From contig NC_081848.1 in NCBI RefSeq assembly GCF_963259705.1, forward strand, positions 55,052,895 through 55,116,894: a stretch of 64,000 nt of DNA, read 5' to 3'. The notes beneath the pieces are model-generated. The model made no database searches. It was not told the DNA's origin and saw only the letters and a program-made list of their open reading frames with translations. The position numbers were made by a program, and so were the translations under genes. Positions 32,671-44,530 of this stretch are shown here, piece by piece. Within the stretch, counting starts at the first letter, position 1; the number at the start of each line of letters is the position of its first letter. This DNA comes from Myotis daubentonii. Taxonomy: Eukaryota > Chordata > Mammalia > Chiroptera > Vespertilionidae.

Positions 32671-34095
32671 TTCTCTGAACCATTTGGGATTCTGTAGGAA
32701 TCAAAAGGCACCACACTATGGTAGGCACGGCTCAGTGACTAAGGAAAACCCCAGTTCCTTGATGTGGGATTTGGATGGAACACTTTCGTTTTTGGTATTT
32801 GGATTTTTGGATATTGTTTGCTTTTCTTGTTGCCTTCATCTTGTAGGGTGTCTTAATAATTGTGTTCTTGATTTGAGATATTATTACTGGGAGACATGTG
32901 CATAGGAATCATAATGCTATATTGTTGCTTGCTTCTTCCTGTTTGTCTAGTTGTTATTTAGTGTTTAACCCTTGACTCTTAAGCGTGTGGGACCTCAGCT
33001 TCAGTACCCAGTGGCAACCCTCTGGGTTTCATTCTGGCCAATTGGTCCACCTGTGTTATGAGTCAATGATCAAGAAAAAGATGCTATTTTATTGTAACGT
33101 GGCTTGGCTGATACATATTTTGGGGTCAGAAGAGAGATGGCCCCTAGATGGCTCTTTGAACTAGTATTCTATTTTGCAATTGAAGTTGTTTTGCCAAAGG
33201 TCTGATAAAGGGGATAAGATCTCTTATGTGTAAGCTTTCGTGTTGTAATCAAGGGCTAACTGCTATGATTAGAGCAAAACACAAGTGAGGCAGGGAGATT
33301 TTGAGAACCATGCTACTTTGTTTTTATACTACAGCTCTTTACAATCGTTAAAGCACTTTACGTGACCTCTCTCACTGCCTGCCCCCCTGGACCTGGATGG
33401 CCCAGCCCTTGGGGTGGGGGTGGGAGAGCAGCACTTAAGAAGGACCCTGCTGCCTGCTGCCGCCACCACACCAGGGGCTGTTTGGCCAGAGCCCCAAGGC
33501 TCAAAGGAAAGCCTCTGGAGTTTCTCAGGGTATTTGGCCTTCTGAAGTGAGTGACCTCTTGCTCCCTTCCACCTGGGCCTTCAGGAACAAGCCCTGGGAA
33601 TGAGCTACTGAACCTCTGAACTTCTGATTTGGGGCCTCACTGGCCCACGGGGGAAGGGAGGATGCTCCTCTGTGGCTTGTCCTGTTGGAAAAGTTTTCCT
33701 TGTTCCATTTCTAATGTCCATCCTGTCCCCTGTTTCTCCTCCAGCCCTTTCTCTCACCCAAGAGCAGAAGTGAGGCTGGAAAGATTGGCTCAGAGAAGAG
33801 CCAGGTGTGGGGCAGGAGAGCTGAGAAGCGCAGAGACTCACAGGAATGTGCCTACAGCTCAAAGGAATTCCCCTAACCTCTGGGGGGCCCCGTTGTTTAA
33901 TTCACCCCTTGTAAAGGGGGCTGTGTCTAAAGCCCCACCCCTCCAGGCAAGCTCTTCCCGGAGCTTCCGCTGTCAGATCCACCTCTGCAGGGAGAAGCAA
34001 TGTTTTCATGCGGGTGGAAGAACCAGGTTATGGAGCAAACTGTTTTCGTACAGCAGCTCAGCTGTTCTCCCTGTCCCTCTCTTTTTTTCTCACGT
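32671..34095. other. Unassigned sequence
   Basis: The AT-rich part (32.7-33.3 kb) has the feel of an old retroviral insertion, but no motif or end could be identified. The remainder is unique. Confidence 0.35.
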
Positions 34096-34099
34096 GACA

Positions 34100-34205
34100 T
34101 TTACTTTCAAAGCCAGACCCAAGAAGGGGATCACGTCTGTTCTGCTCATGACCACATGCCTAGCTTAAGTGCCAAGGTAGACACTCAATAAATCATTGCT
34201 GATGA
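34100..34205 (+). mobile_element. L2 tail fragment
   Basis: It contains 'gaccacatgcctagctta' and 'gtagacactcaataaatcat', the usual L2 3' terminus. Confidence 0.55.
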
Positions 34206-34499
34206 ATGTGCACATGCACACCCACCGTCAGTGTGTGGCCGCACACCCAGAGCACACACAGCTATGGCTCTACTGTCAGAACCATCACACATCCCTGTCA
34301 AAGACTGACATGCCCAGTCCACCTCAACCAGGGCACCCCTCCCTCTCCCCCCACCACTATTCTTGCAGATGGGTACACATTATAGAGAGGGGAGGCGTCT
34401 CCTCCTCCCCCTCCCATCCCCCATATATTACACCATGGCCAGAAGAAACACTCTAGAACTGTTCCCTATAAAAAATAAAAGAAGAAAAAAGAAAATGCA

Positions 34500-35465
34500 G
34501 CCCGCCATGTCAATTCTCTATTCAAAAGCTTTCAGGAACTCCCCATCACCTAGACAATTAGGTGCAACTCTGATCCAATGTACAGGGCCTCCCAACCCTG
34601 TACATTCCAACAAGCTCCCACTCCCTCCTCACTTCCAAGAAACCCCCTTCACCCCAGACCCGCCATCTTTACACCATTGCTCACACCCCCCTTCTCTCCT
34701 CCCGCCTATCTCAGTCCCTCTGGCAGCCCCCTTTCTGACTTCCTCCACCTCCTATTTTCTGTGCCCCTATTTATCCCTCACAACCCCCTGCCTTCTCTCT
34801 GCAGATAAGAAAGAATGGCTTCGACCACATGGCAGACTCTACAGAAGAACAGTGCCATCCTAGCCTCTTCTCTGTGTCCCTCAGTGCCTGGCATTGTGCT
34901 GTATACACGGCACAGCACATCTATAATAATAAAAGCGTAATATGCAAATCAACTGAATGACCAAACAGCAGAACCACCATCTGGACGACATTCTGGTCCG
35001 CTATTACATGCACTGGCGCCAGGCCAGCCAAGGCAGGTGTGATGTGATTGGTCAGGGGGCGCCGCCATCGCCCCACGATCGCCCGAAAGAGGGAGGCCCA
35101 GGCCACCCTCTGCGGGGCGATCGATGGGGTGCTCCACAATTGACCACCCGAAAGAGGGAGGCCCAGGCCAGCCAAGTGATCACACTGCACACCTGTCGCC
35201 TGCAGAGGGAGGCACCTGGTGGCAGGGGAGCAGGGGGCAGCACCATACAGATAGCAAGCAGTGGCAGCAGCAGGGGCAAGGCCAGCTGCCGGTAGCTGGG
35301 GGTTGGGGGGCAAGGAAAGCCCCAATAGGCCCTGATCGCCGGCCAAGCCTAGGGAACCTACCTAAGGGGTCCCAGATTGCAGGCCAGGCTGAGGGACGCC
35401 CATCCCCCTGTGCACAAATTTCGTGCACCTTGCCACTAGTGTGAAATAAATACCTGGCTGGTTAA
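34500..35465 (+). mobile_element. L2 3' region split by a Helitron
   Basis: L2 phrases ('ctttcaggaactccccatc', 'gtgcctggcattgtgctgt') run to 34919 and resume after the Helitron with 'tgtgaaataaatacctgg'. The join falls between A and T, as expected for Helitron insertion. Confidence 0.7.
34920..35439 (+). mobile_element. HeliBat-type Helitron (520 bp)
   Basis: It starts TCTATAATAATAAAAGCG and ends with the hairpin GTGCACaaatttcGTGCAC followed by CTAG. Host bases are A (34919) and T (35440). Both ends match the smaller minus-strand copy at 5626-5889, while the interiors differ. A 24-bp segment starting cccgaaagagggaggccc is present twice (about 35083 and 35150). No Rep/helicase frame is present. 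Confidence 0.95.
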
Positions 35466-35599
35466 CACTCATCCCAACTCCATGTCCCACCCCTGACTCA
35501 CTACCCAATGCCAAACCGACAAGGCAGCAACAGTGCCTACCTGCCCAGACCATGGCCCAGTCCCTGCTCTTGGATCATTGGTGGTTAAGGCAAAACACA

Positions 35600-35795
35600 C
35601 GAGCTCAAGGACGAACAGACCTCTGGCCAAATCCTGGCTCTACCAATTCCTCACTGGGCAACCTAAGCCAGTTAGTCAACCTCTCTGAGCCTTGGTATCC
35701 TTGTCTGAAAAATGAGGTAGAATTTCCTTCGTCTTTAGGCTGCTGTGAGGAGGAAACAAGATAACATAAGATGCTAGTAGATGTAAGCCAAAGCT
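35600..35795 (+). mobile_element. MIR SINE
   Basis: Landmarks are 'aaatcctggctctaccaatt', 'gtcaacctctctgagccttg' and 'ggctgctgtgaggaggaaac'. Confidence 0.88.
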
Positions 35796-36394
35796 CCCCC
35801 CTTGCCAGCCCAATAAAAACACACTGGATCAGATGTGCATGAAAACCGGTCGGACAGCAGGCACACCTCATCTCCCCTCACCTCCAGTTGGCTCCCGAAG
35901 ACAGAGGAAACAACGCCTGAATTTACTCTCGCTCCCCTCAAGCAGGGAGGTCTCTGGAAGAGGTCTTTGTTAACACAACTTTCGTTTAAAAGCTTCTTTA
36001 TGGGCCAGACACCCTGTTTCTGTTTGTGAGAGGGAGGGAGAATCAGCTACAGCTTAATATCACTGGGTGCTGACAACAAGGCCTTTTGTTCACGTCCCTC
36101 AATTAAGCTCTACAGTAATTAGTGGCCACCTACTCCTGTTGCTTAAGGGAAACAAGGGAGCAAGACCGAGGCTTGGTCCTTTTTCATACAGACCCAGACA
36201 CCAAACTGTTGTCAGTAACCTAAGACAGGAAGTCACACACCAGGGGAAAAGAGCAAACCCAAGCTTGGTGGGCTTTCGGATCACGGCAAATAAGGGCAAA
36301 GGAATGGCAGCTAAATGGTGCACATACGTTCTTCCCTTCTTCCACTGAATAGATGTAGCTCTCTCGCTGTGTGCAGACAAGTGGACGTGCAGCA
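35796..36394. other. Unassigned sequence
   Basis: No recognised repeat is seen. The segment at about 35960-36130 has several TAATTA/CAATTA-type cores and is repeat-free. It could be a noncoding conserved element, untested. Confidence 0.35.
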
Positions 36395-36520
36395 TCACTT
36401 AATGGTTGCATGCTCCATCCTTCAGTTAACTGATTCCTAACTGATGGACAGTTAGGTTGTTTTCAGTTTCTTAGTATCATAAACAAGGCTGCAATGAACA
36501 TCCCTGTAACCTGCCTACTT
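36395..36520 (-). mobile_element. L1 fragment, antisense
   Basis: It contains 'tgatggacagttaggttgtt' and 'aaacaaggctgcaatgaaca', the antisense of the L1 ORF2 3' region. Confidence 0.8.
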
Positions 36521-36994
36521 ACCAACCTGGAAGGATGGAGTCGGCAACAGAACCGCTGGAGTCTGTACTTTTCAATTATCTCAAAAAACAACGGAACTGT
36601 CCAACATGCATAGAGAGAATTTTATCCTTTCCCTGAACAGGTACATAGGGATGTGCAGACACACGTACGCACAATGTGCCTCGCGACTTTCTCCATGCCC
36701 ACGTCCCTGCCTCAGTTCAGGCCTGAACTATATCTTACTTAGATTATCACAGGAGCCCTCTAGCAGTCATCCCTGTCATTGGTCAGGTCTCCCGACACAC
36801 AGCCACCAGTGAGATTTGTAAAATACCAACCTGGTACAGAACCAGGATAAAGTCCCAGCTCTCCTGACTACTGAGCCCAATAATCAGTGAACCCAGGCAT
36901 CATGAACCATACAGCACCACTGCTCCCTGAAATTAGTTAGGTCTTCCACTCTTTTTCCCTGACTCTAAGGGGAAAATGGCCTTTCACCATTTTT

Positions 36995-37177
36995 TTTTTA
37001 AATCCTCACCCAAGGATATGTCTCATTGATTTGAGAGAGAGAGGGAGAGAGAGGAAGGGGGTGGGGGGAGAAACATCCATCAGTTGATTCCCCGTACGCG
37101 CCCTGACCAGGAATTGAACCCACAACCTTTTTGGTGTATGGAACAATGCTCCAACCAACTGAGCCACCCAGCCGGGC
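36995..37177 (-). mobile_element. VES SINE, antisense variant
   Basis: It shares its head with the copy at the left edge ('ccaaccaactgagccaccca'). A diverged duplication, tcaccattttt versus tcactgttttt, flanks it. Confidence 0.88.
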
Positions 37178-37424
37178 TCACTGTTTTTGTTTTCAATGAG
37201 AAGCATCCAGTACTTAGCACACAGTAGGGCTTCAACAAACAAAAGTTCCTCCCTCCTTATGCAGAGAGGTCACGGGGACTCTAAGGAGTGACAAGATAGA
37301 ATCTGCATTTTATAAAGACTGTTGCTCTATTCCTCTTATAGTTTTAGATGAAGCCCTTCAAGGGTGAATGTAATACTGATGATGATCAGGACATAGTAAA
37401 ATGATAGAATATAATGGTAAATGT

Positions 37425-37640
37425 TTTTAATGGATGTTTTCTGTATGTCCAGTATTATCTTAGCACTTTATATGTTAAGTTCATTTAGTTCTCACCACCA
37501 ATCCTATGAGTTATGACACTATTCTTATCTCCATTTTGCAGATAAGGAAACTGAGGCCCAGAGAGGTTAAGATGGGACCTGTTACTACTGAGATTCCAAC
37601 CTATTGGTCTGACTTCAGAGCCGATGCTCTAAAGCCCAGG
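37425..37640 (-). mobile_element. MIR SINE, antisense
   Basis: Landmarks are 'tttgcagataaggaaactga', 'ggcccagagaggttaagat' and 'ctgacttcagagccgatgc'. Confidence 0.92.
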
Positions 37641-37785
37641 CAAGCTTCCTGAAGCACCCAGCCCCGTGATGACACTCCAGGCCAGGGACAGGTGCACTCC
37701 CAGCCACCCCCCACCCCCATACTCCTCTCCCTCACCTGTTGCCAAGTCAGCCAAATGCAAACTACACCCAGGCTGGAGACACCAT

Positions 37786-37816
37786 CCCCGCCCCCCCCCC
37801 GCCCCTGCCCCCCCAG
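37786..37816. repeat. C-rich tract
   Basis: About 30 bp of almost pure C broken by single G, A or T bases. The G-rich complement could form a quadruplex. Confidence 0.9.
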
Positions 37817-37819
37817 GCT

Positions 37820-38965
37820 GCTGGTATTAAAGGGAAAAGGGAGCTGCAATAACTTGGCTCTTGAGTTGCAAAGAGAACATGAAGGAATGAGGAGGAGTGG
37901 GCCACCAGAGCCCCACAGGTTTCAGGGTGGAAAGTGCGCAATTAAAATGCATTTCTGCTGGGGCTCCGCAGCAGCATCTCAACAGAGCCACCATTGTCTC
38001 CGTCTACACTGCTGCTGCCCACAGCCCAGCAAGCGGCAACCAAACAGGCTGTCGTCATGGAACCGGAATGCGGGGTCCGGCCCTACCGACGCACCAGAAA
38101 CGCCGCTCTGTTTACCCACACTGCCCCTATTTAAAAACAAAACAAAAAGCCCCACTCCACCCTCGGCCCTTCAGCATCCAAGACACCGGGGAAGGACAGA
38201 CGGTGGTGGGAGGACACTCCACATGCCGGCCCGTGAAGCGGATCTGCCAGAATACTCCCAATGAGCCAGCCAGGCCGGGAGAGACAGGCCTCCCCCAGGA
38301 TGCTGGGAAATACTTTGGGAATATATAAAAATCAGACACAGAGGGCGAGCATGTGGGGCATAAACGGAATATGTCAGGCCCTGGAAGGGCCCCAAGCCCC
38401 TTTAGAAAACCTTTATACCCAAAGAATCTGGAATGTTTGGCCAAGGGCTCGGAGTCCAGACGCCGGTCGTGCAGACTCCCTGCATAAATGAGAAACCCTG
38501 CAGGGCAGAGACAGGCCTGCATGTCCAGCCAACTCTGAGACAGAGGTGAGGCTGGCCGGTCAGCCATGGCTACCGTATCCCGGGCTCCACCACAACCAGG
38601 GCGACTGCTCCCAGAGGCAGGGCCTGGAGCCGGACTTGCCCAGTGCACTGAGCGCAGAAACAGGGGGTCCAGGATGACTGGCGTGGTCCAGGTGCTGACT
38701 CGCCCCTGCTCCACTCCGCAGAAGTCCCAGGGACAGGTTTAATTAGTAACCTCAGACCAGAGCACGAAGGAGAGTTGGATATGCTCAGAAACCCACTCAT
38801 GAGTTCTAGGAGGATGTGAAACCCATGGTGCCTGGGTCCCCCACAAACCCATTTTAAGCCTCATCCTCCTAGGCAGCCCTCTGACCTCAGGTCCATGGGC
38901 CTCAGCAGGGCACAGGTGGCCCTTCATGTTCTGATTCAGCCTCTACCTCTCCTCCCTCTCAGGAC
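37820..38965. other. Unassigned sequence
   Basis: There is moderate CpG content around 38030-38110 but no gene can be supported. Open frames overlap in several registers. Confidence 0.45.
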
Positions 38966-38968
38966 TCA

Positions 38969-39011
<43 letters not shown>

Positions 39012-39028
39012 CACGCACAGGCGCGCGC
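38969..39028. repeat. (CA)n microsatellite
   Basis: CA dinucleotides with CG-containing interruptions, ending in CAGGCGCGCGCAGG. Confidence 0.95.
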
Positions 39029-39066
39029 AGGCTCCCTGTGACTGCAGTGACACTGAGCACCTAGCC

Positions 39067-39278
39067 CCGTGGTCAGCAAACTGCGGCTCGCGAGCCACAT
39101 GCGGCTCTTTGGCCCCTTGAGTGTGGCTCTTCCTCAGCCTTAGGAGTACCCTAATTAAGTTAATAACAATGTACCTACCTATATAGTTTAAGTTTAAAAA
39201 ATCTGGCTCTCAAAAGAAATTTCAATCGTTGTGCTGTTGATATTTGGCTCTGCTGTCTAATGAGTTTGCCGACCACTG
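39067..39278. mobile_element. hAT MITE (nhAT type)
   Basis: The ends are CCGTGGTCAGCAAACT on the left and, inverted, CAGTGGTCGGCAAACT on the right. Flanks acctagcc and gcctagac match at 6 of 8 positions around the usual CTAG. The interior contains 'ggctcgcgagccacatgcgg' and no coding capacity. Confidence 0.92.
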
Positions 39279-39284
39279 GCCTAG

Positions 39285-39470
39285 ACTTCCTGGACTCTAC
39301 GTACCATTTGAAGACACTGCCTTACCTTGTGCCTCAAAGGCTTTTCTTCCCCTCCTGATGGGGCGAATTCCTCGCCCTAAGGACCCCTTCCAGCATCATG
39401 TAGTCCACAAAGCTCTCCTTGACCTCCCCAACCCATCGGTCAGTCTGAGTAACTGCAGAGCCCCTTGGGC
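39285..39470 (+). mobile_element. Possible L2 fragment
   Basis: Diverged L2-like phrases are seen ('tgtgcctcaaaggcttttct', 'aagctctccttgacctccc'). Confidence 0.35.
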
Positions 39471-40244
39471 CACCAGCAAACTTTTCCCTTATTGGGGAGA
39501 AGGCGGTTGGAGATAGAAGCGGGCCAGAGATTCCATAACTGACCCCCTTTCCCATATTCCAGAGCTAAAAGCAATGGAGGGGAGTCAGAGAAGAAGAGAT
39601 TTCAACTCAACCTCAAATGGAACTGCCTAACAATGAGGCTGCGACAATGCCAGGAGGGGCTGCCTCATCAGGTAGTGAGCTCTTCCTGTGATGCAAAGGA
39701 ATCAAGCAGGGGCAGTCTGACCAGCACTGCTGCCACAGGTATCAGGGACCCAAGACCTTCCGATAAAGGCCTGGGATTCCGGGAGTGAGGGCAGGGAGGA
39801 GAGACGCTCCTGGTGAAATCCTGGGAGGAGGGGAGCGGTTCTGTGGATAAAGCCTCTCCTGGGAACCTCAGACAACCAGGGGAAGGGAGGAGCAGAGATG
39901 GAGAAGAGACACATTTCAGGGGGCAGCCAGCGTGGCGTACCCCGGAGGGGGCTCTGTGACTGCCTGGCAGCTCCTGATCGCCAGGTCAGCTCTGGTTGGT
40001 GAAGGCTAAGACTTTCCTCCTGCACCATTGCCATCACCATGCCTCCCCATGACTACCACACAGAAGATGGAGCAAAGATTCTGACACCTTCTCCCTCCTC
40101 ATCCCTAAGCCCAGGACCCATCACTGGGCTCCTCGGGGAGAAAGCATCCTGGGTGCCTCAGCTCCTGCAAGGGCAGAAGGTGGATGCGACGAGGGCCCAG
40201 GCCTGCAGGCATTCAGGTCAATCTTTAATAATATTGTCACCAAG

Positions 40245-40330
40245 GTCAGAACTACTATTGAATGAAGCCTTCCTCCATGCCAGACGCTGTGCTAAGCGGG
40301 CCATACACATTGTCTCTGACCAGTCCTTTC
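40245..40330 (-). mobile_element. MIR fragment, antisense
   Basis: A short stretch, 'catgccagacgctgtgctaa' then 'cattgtctctgaccag', fits the MIR 3' region in antisense. Confidence 0.5.
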
Positions 40331-40334
40331 TCTG

Positions 40335-41130
40335 CACAAAAACCAGAATTATCCTTTTTCCAAATCAAAAGGCAGATCATGTCAACTCTGTTTAAAACCC
40401 TCCAAGTGAGAATTGCCACCTCCCTCAGGGTGAGAGCCCAAGTCCCTTCAAAGGCCTGCAAACCACGCTCCCCACACAATCCCCCTGACCTCAGCTCCTA
40501 CTCCCTTAGCTCCAGCCACACTACCCGCTTTGCCATTCCTCCAACAACCCACCCACACTCCAGCCTCAGGGCTTCTGCATTTGCTGTTCCCTCTTCACAA
40601 AATGTTCTTCCCCCAGATGTCTACATGCCTGATCAGATCTCTACTCAAGTGTCCTCCACAGAAAGGCTTCCTCTGACCATTCACTCCCCAGCCCAACCCA
40701 GTCCTCCAGCTCTCCGAGCCTCTTTCCCGGCTTATTTTCCTCCATAGCACGTACAGCCCTCGGCACCATGTATTTTAGCCATTTTGCTTTCTGCCTTTCT
40801 CTTCCATTAAGATGTATGTCCCATGAGGACAGAGACCTTTGTCGATTTTGTTCACCTCCCCAGCCTCTAGAACAGTGGTTCTCAACCTTGGCTGCACATT
40901 AGAATCACCTGGGAATCTTTTAAAAATCCTGATTTCTGGGCCTCATCCTCCAGAAATTCTGTTTCTTTGTTATGGGGTGAGGACACAACATTAGTAACAA
41001 AGACACAGACTTTCCGGAGGATGAGGCCCAGAAATCAGGATTTTAAAAAGATTCCCAGTTGGTTCTAATGTGCAGCCAAGGTTGAGAACCACTGCTCTAG
41101 AACAAAGTCTAGATCATTCAATCAATCAAT
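40335..41130 (+). mobile_element. L2 3' region split by a MER5-like element
   Basis: L2 is readable from 'ttaaaaccctccaagtgag' through 'gcttctgcatttgctgttcc' to 'ccagcctctagaacag', then resumes at 41095 with 'ctctagaacaaagtc'. Confidence 0.85.
40873..41094. mobile_element. MER5-like hAT element, perfect TSD
   Basis: This 222-bp element has ends CAGTGGTTCTCAACCTTGGC on both sides (inverted) and the exact duplication ctctagaa (40865-40872 and 41095-41102). The two arms are nearly identical over roughly 90 bp, so it is almost a complete palindrome around an AT-rich centre. Confidence 0.95.
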
Positions 41131-41134
41131 CATT

Positions 41135-41300
41135 GAACAACCGTATAAGGAAGTTGTTCTTACTAGCTTCTTATCACAGATGTGAGAACTGAAGCTCCGA
41201 AAAGCTGTCTCAGTTCTCCAAGGTCACACAGCGAGCAAGGGTCAGAGATGGGATTAAAATCCAGGCCTGTCTGATACCCTCCTTAACTCTGTGGTGCCAT
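41135..41300 (-). mobile_element. MIR SINE, antisense
   Basis: Landmarks are 'ctccaaggtcacacagcgag', 'gatgggattaaaatccagg' and 'cttaactctgtggtgcca'. Confidence 0.85.
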
Positions 41301-42840
41301 GTTCCTTAACCAAAAGTAAGGGTCTGGGCATCCTACACCACAAGTATCTTGGGTACCAGGGGACTGGGCCCCTCCTCACCCTGTCTGCGTGTTCCTCCAC
41401 CTGGGCTCCTCGCGGCAGATGCCTCTGCCTCATTCATCTTAAACTGCCCAGCACCTGGCCCAGAGCTGACACACAACAGGTGCCCACCAGACATTCATGA
41501 TGAAATCGACCCACCTCAAGGCACTCAGTCTGTCCTTATATATTTATTTATTTATTTACACACACTTCACACAAATCTCACTTCATTTTACTGAATATGA
41601 GGAAAGACAGGAGTTCCAAGTGCACGGAACTGAACTAGAAGTAAACCCTGCCTTGCAGAAATTCACACCAGGTGAGAGAAAGAGAAGATATAGGCACCAA
41701 AAGGTGTAATCCGAAGCAGGACAGTCATGTGAGCAGCACATACAGAGCCAGGAGTGCAACAGGGAAGACAGCTGCGCGGGGGCGGGGGAGGGGGGTCAGA
41801 GGGCATTCACAGCATAGAGGTAGATTACAGTGGAGAGGAAGGTGGCCTGTTCATTCATTCAATCAGCATTAACTTTTAAGGTTTTCTTTGCCAGACACTG
41901 TGCTGAGTGCTGGGGATAAAGAGATGAATGAATAATGCATGAGGAGAACTCACAGGCTAACAGAGAGACAGAGAAACATGAGTATAAACTAAGGTAATAT
42001 GTGGCAAAATAGGATGCTGGAAGCAAGCTCCATGGGCACAGACGTTCCACTCACTGCTTACTCCCCAGCGCTTACAACACTGTCAGGCTGACAAAGGCTT
42101 CTCATTACAAATTTGTTGAATACACGAATAAAAGCGCCAATGAAGGGATGTCACAGGCCTCGGTGGAGGGTAGTGAGTGAAGGTTTCCTGAGATAATGTG
42201 AGTCCTAAGGATGCTAGGAGTTGTCTGGAAAGGGAGCATTCCTGCAAAAGCGAAGGCACAGGAAGGAGAGCGTGCTACGGGCAATCTGATGTTGCTGGGG
42301 TGTGTTCAGGACACGGCGAACCGTGCGATCTGACAACACGGACCGCAGGAAGAGAAGTCCCAATCAGGAACTTGTGGGGAGGCCGTGGTTAGGAAGCACA
42401 TTAGATGGGGTCTTTGGGTCCCTGGGAGAGAACAGAACTGAGGCAGGACAAGCAGCCAAGACCAGCTGCCCAATCTAGGTGAGAGCTGGTGAGGGCAGGG
42501 CCTTGGCAGGCACCAGAGAAAGGCACTGTGCCAGAGCCCTTTATCAGTCACAGGTGCCAGCCCCCACTGAGAAGGGAGGCAGCCAAGATGAGCCCCGTCA
42601 TGCCTGTGAGCCCACAGGAGTGCAGCCCCACCAGAGCTCCCAGAGGAATGCTGCAGAACTGCCCGGGGAGGGGAGGCAGGAGAAGCATGTCACACCTGTA
42701 CACCATCACCAGGGCAGGGACCCAGGGGACTGGCTGGGGGCAAGGAGGAAGCCAGGGGAGAAACCAGAAAAAGTGCTCACTATTTATTTCACTTTCACTT
42801 TGAGCAAGTTGGCCCTGGGGAGAAGACACCCTGGCCCAGG
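41300..42840. other. Mostly unassigned, L2 traces
   Basis: Weak L2-like phrases appear near 41890 ('ccagacactgtgctgagtgc', antisense) and 42060-42120 ('ccccagcgcttacaacactg', sense). The rest is unassigned and no gene is supported. Confidence 0.35.
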
Positions 42841-42844
42841 AGTG

Positions 42845-43080
42845 CAGCAAGCTGGCTGGAGTCCCAGCTGTCACCCATGACCTGAGTGACCTTGGGCAGG
42901 TTACCTCACCACCACCACCACCACCACCCCCTCCCCCGGCCTGCCCCTAACAGCTTCCTCATCTATAAACAGGAGCTGCCACCAGGAGTCCCGCCCCATC
43001 TCACCCCTTCATCCTAGAAAGATGCCAATCAGATAAGTACCAGCTCTGCATGACTCCCTAAAAGCACCTACTGAGTGCTC
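42845..43080 (+). mobile_element. MIR SINE with internal (CAC)n
   Basis: Landmarks are 'gagtgaccttgggcaggtta' and 'cctcatctataaacaggagc'. A (CAC)n run at 42908-42930 has expanded inside the core. Confidence 0.82.
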
Positions 43081-44048
43081 TTCCCTGTACCAGAGGGGAG
43101 GCAGGAAAAGGACATGCCCAGCTCCAGCCCCCAGGGAAGGAGCCCAAGCAGGCAGTATGAGATTCCAGGAAGGGCATTCTCTCAGGCATATTCTTGGCCA
43201 GTCTGATTGCCCAGCCCAATCCAGGGACGGGAGAGGGAGTGGTGAGCTGTTTTACAATCCATCAAATTAATTGCCCCAAATGGGAAATTTACAGGCTTTC
43301 TACAGCCTCCTGTGTGTCCCATAATCTCCCAGGGTCCTAATCTCCTGAGAAAGAATGCGTGGGCTGTCCACTGTTCTCAGGGGCAATGCCTTGGATAAAC
43401 CTCATTTCCTACCAGGGGTCACCCCAACCACAAGCCCCCCAGCTGGGGACCAGGGCCTGACTGCACCCACCCCCACCCACCAGGAGCCAGCCCAGCCACC
43501 CTTGGCCTGACTCTGGCCTCAGAGAGACCTGTCCAACCAGCCCCTTTGGTAAATACAACTTTTGCTCTCACCTCCGTTTCCTCAAGAGGAAAGCCTGCCA
43601 GGAGGCAGAACCAGGAAAAATGGCTCCTGGGCAGAAGCTCATCCATGGGCACGGCGAAAACAGCTCCCAGCGAGGTGTCGGCACTGGTTCTACCCTCGGC
43701 TCACCCTTCGCCTGCTGGGACACCCTCTTCCCATCTGGGCCTCACCTTCATCTGAGAAATCAGGGGAATGTAAACTGCATCCTAGGACCGCTCGCCTGCC
43801 TCTTTCTGACCCAGGTTCCCCGTAAACTGCAGTAAACCTAGATCCCATCGACATGAAGAGCTGCAAGCGCTGCGTCCCTCTGAGTCCAGAAGGGAAGAGG
43901 CTTCCAGCTGGAGGGCTACCCCCCACCCCCAGCAAGGAGACTCCCACCCACTCCAGCATCTGATTCTCTCGCTCCACGTCATTTGTTTCCCCACACACCC
44001 TGCCTCCTCCAGGCCTTTGCCCTTTCCCTGCATAAAGAAGTCTTTGTA
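43080..44048. other. Unassigned sequence
   Basis: No recognised gene or repeat. A repeat-free AT-rich patch at about 43250-43340 contains an AATTAATTG core. Confidence 0.4.
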
Positions 44049-44530
44049 GCCCTGGCTGGTTTGGCTCAGTGGATGGAGTGTCGGCCGCGGACTGAAGGGT
44101 CCCAGGTTCGATTCCAGTTAAGGGTATGTATCTCAGTTTCAGGCTCGATCCCTGGCCCTGGTCAATCAGGGCCCATGTGGAGGCAACCAACAGATGTGTC
44201 TCTCTCACATCGATGTTTTTCTCTCTTTGTCACTCCTCCTCCCTTCCACTCTCTCTAAAAGTCAACGGAGCCCTAGCTGGTTTGGCTCAGTGAATAGAGC
44301 GTCAGCCTGCAGACTGAAGGGTCCCAGGTTTGATTCCAGCCAAGGACACATGCCCAGGTTGCAGGTTTGATCCCCAGTGGGTGGCGTGCAGGAGGCAGCC
44401 AATCAGTGGTTCTCTCTCATCATTGATGTTTCTATCTCTCCCTTTCCCATCCTCTCTGAAATCAATAAAAATATACGTTTTTTAAAAATCAATGGAAAAA
44501 TATCCTCGGGTAAGGATTAACAAAATAATA
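44049..44530 (+). mobile_element. VES SINE (outer copy of a nested pair)
   Basis: The head and body lie at 44049-44267. The characteristic 3' end 'aatatcctcgggtaaggatt' lies at about 44497-44518, after a second VES. The same 3' end occurs intact in the copy at 58.9-59.1 kb, which confirms the join. Confidence 0.88.
44270..44483 (+). mobile_element. VES SINE inserted in another VES
   Basis: This full copy of a different VES subfamily is inserted in the tail of the outer one. The duplicated host sequence aaaagtcaacgg / aaaaatcaatgg flanks it. Confidence 0.9.
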
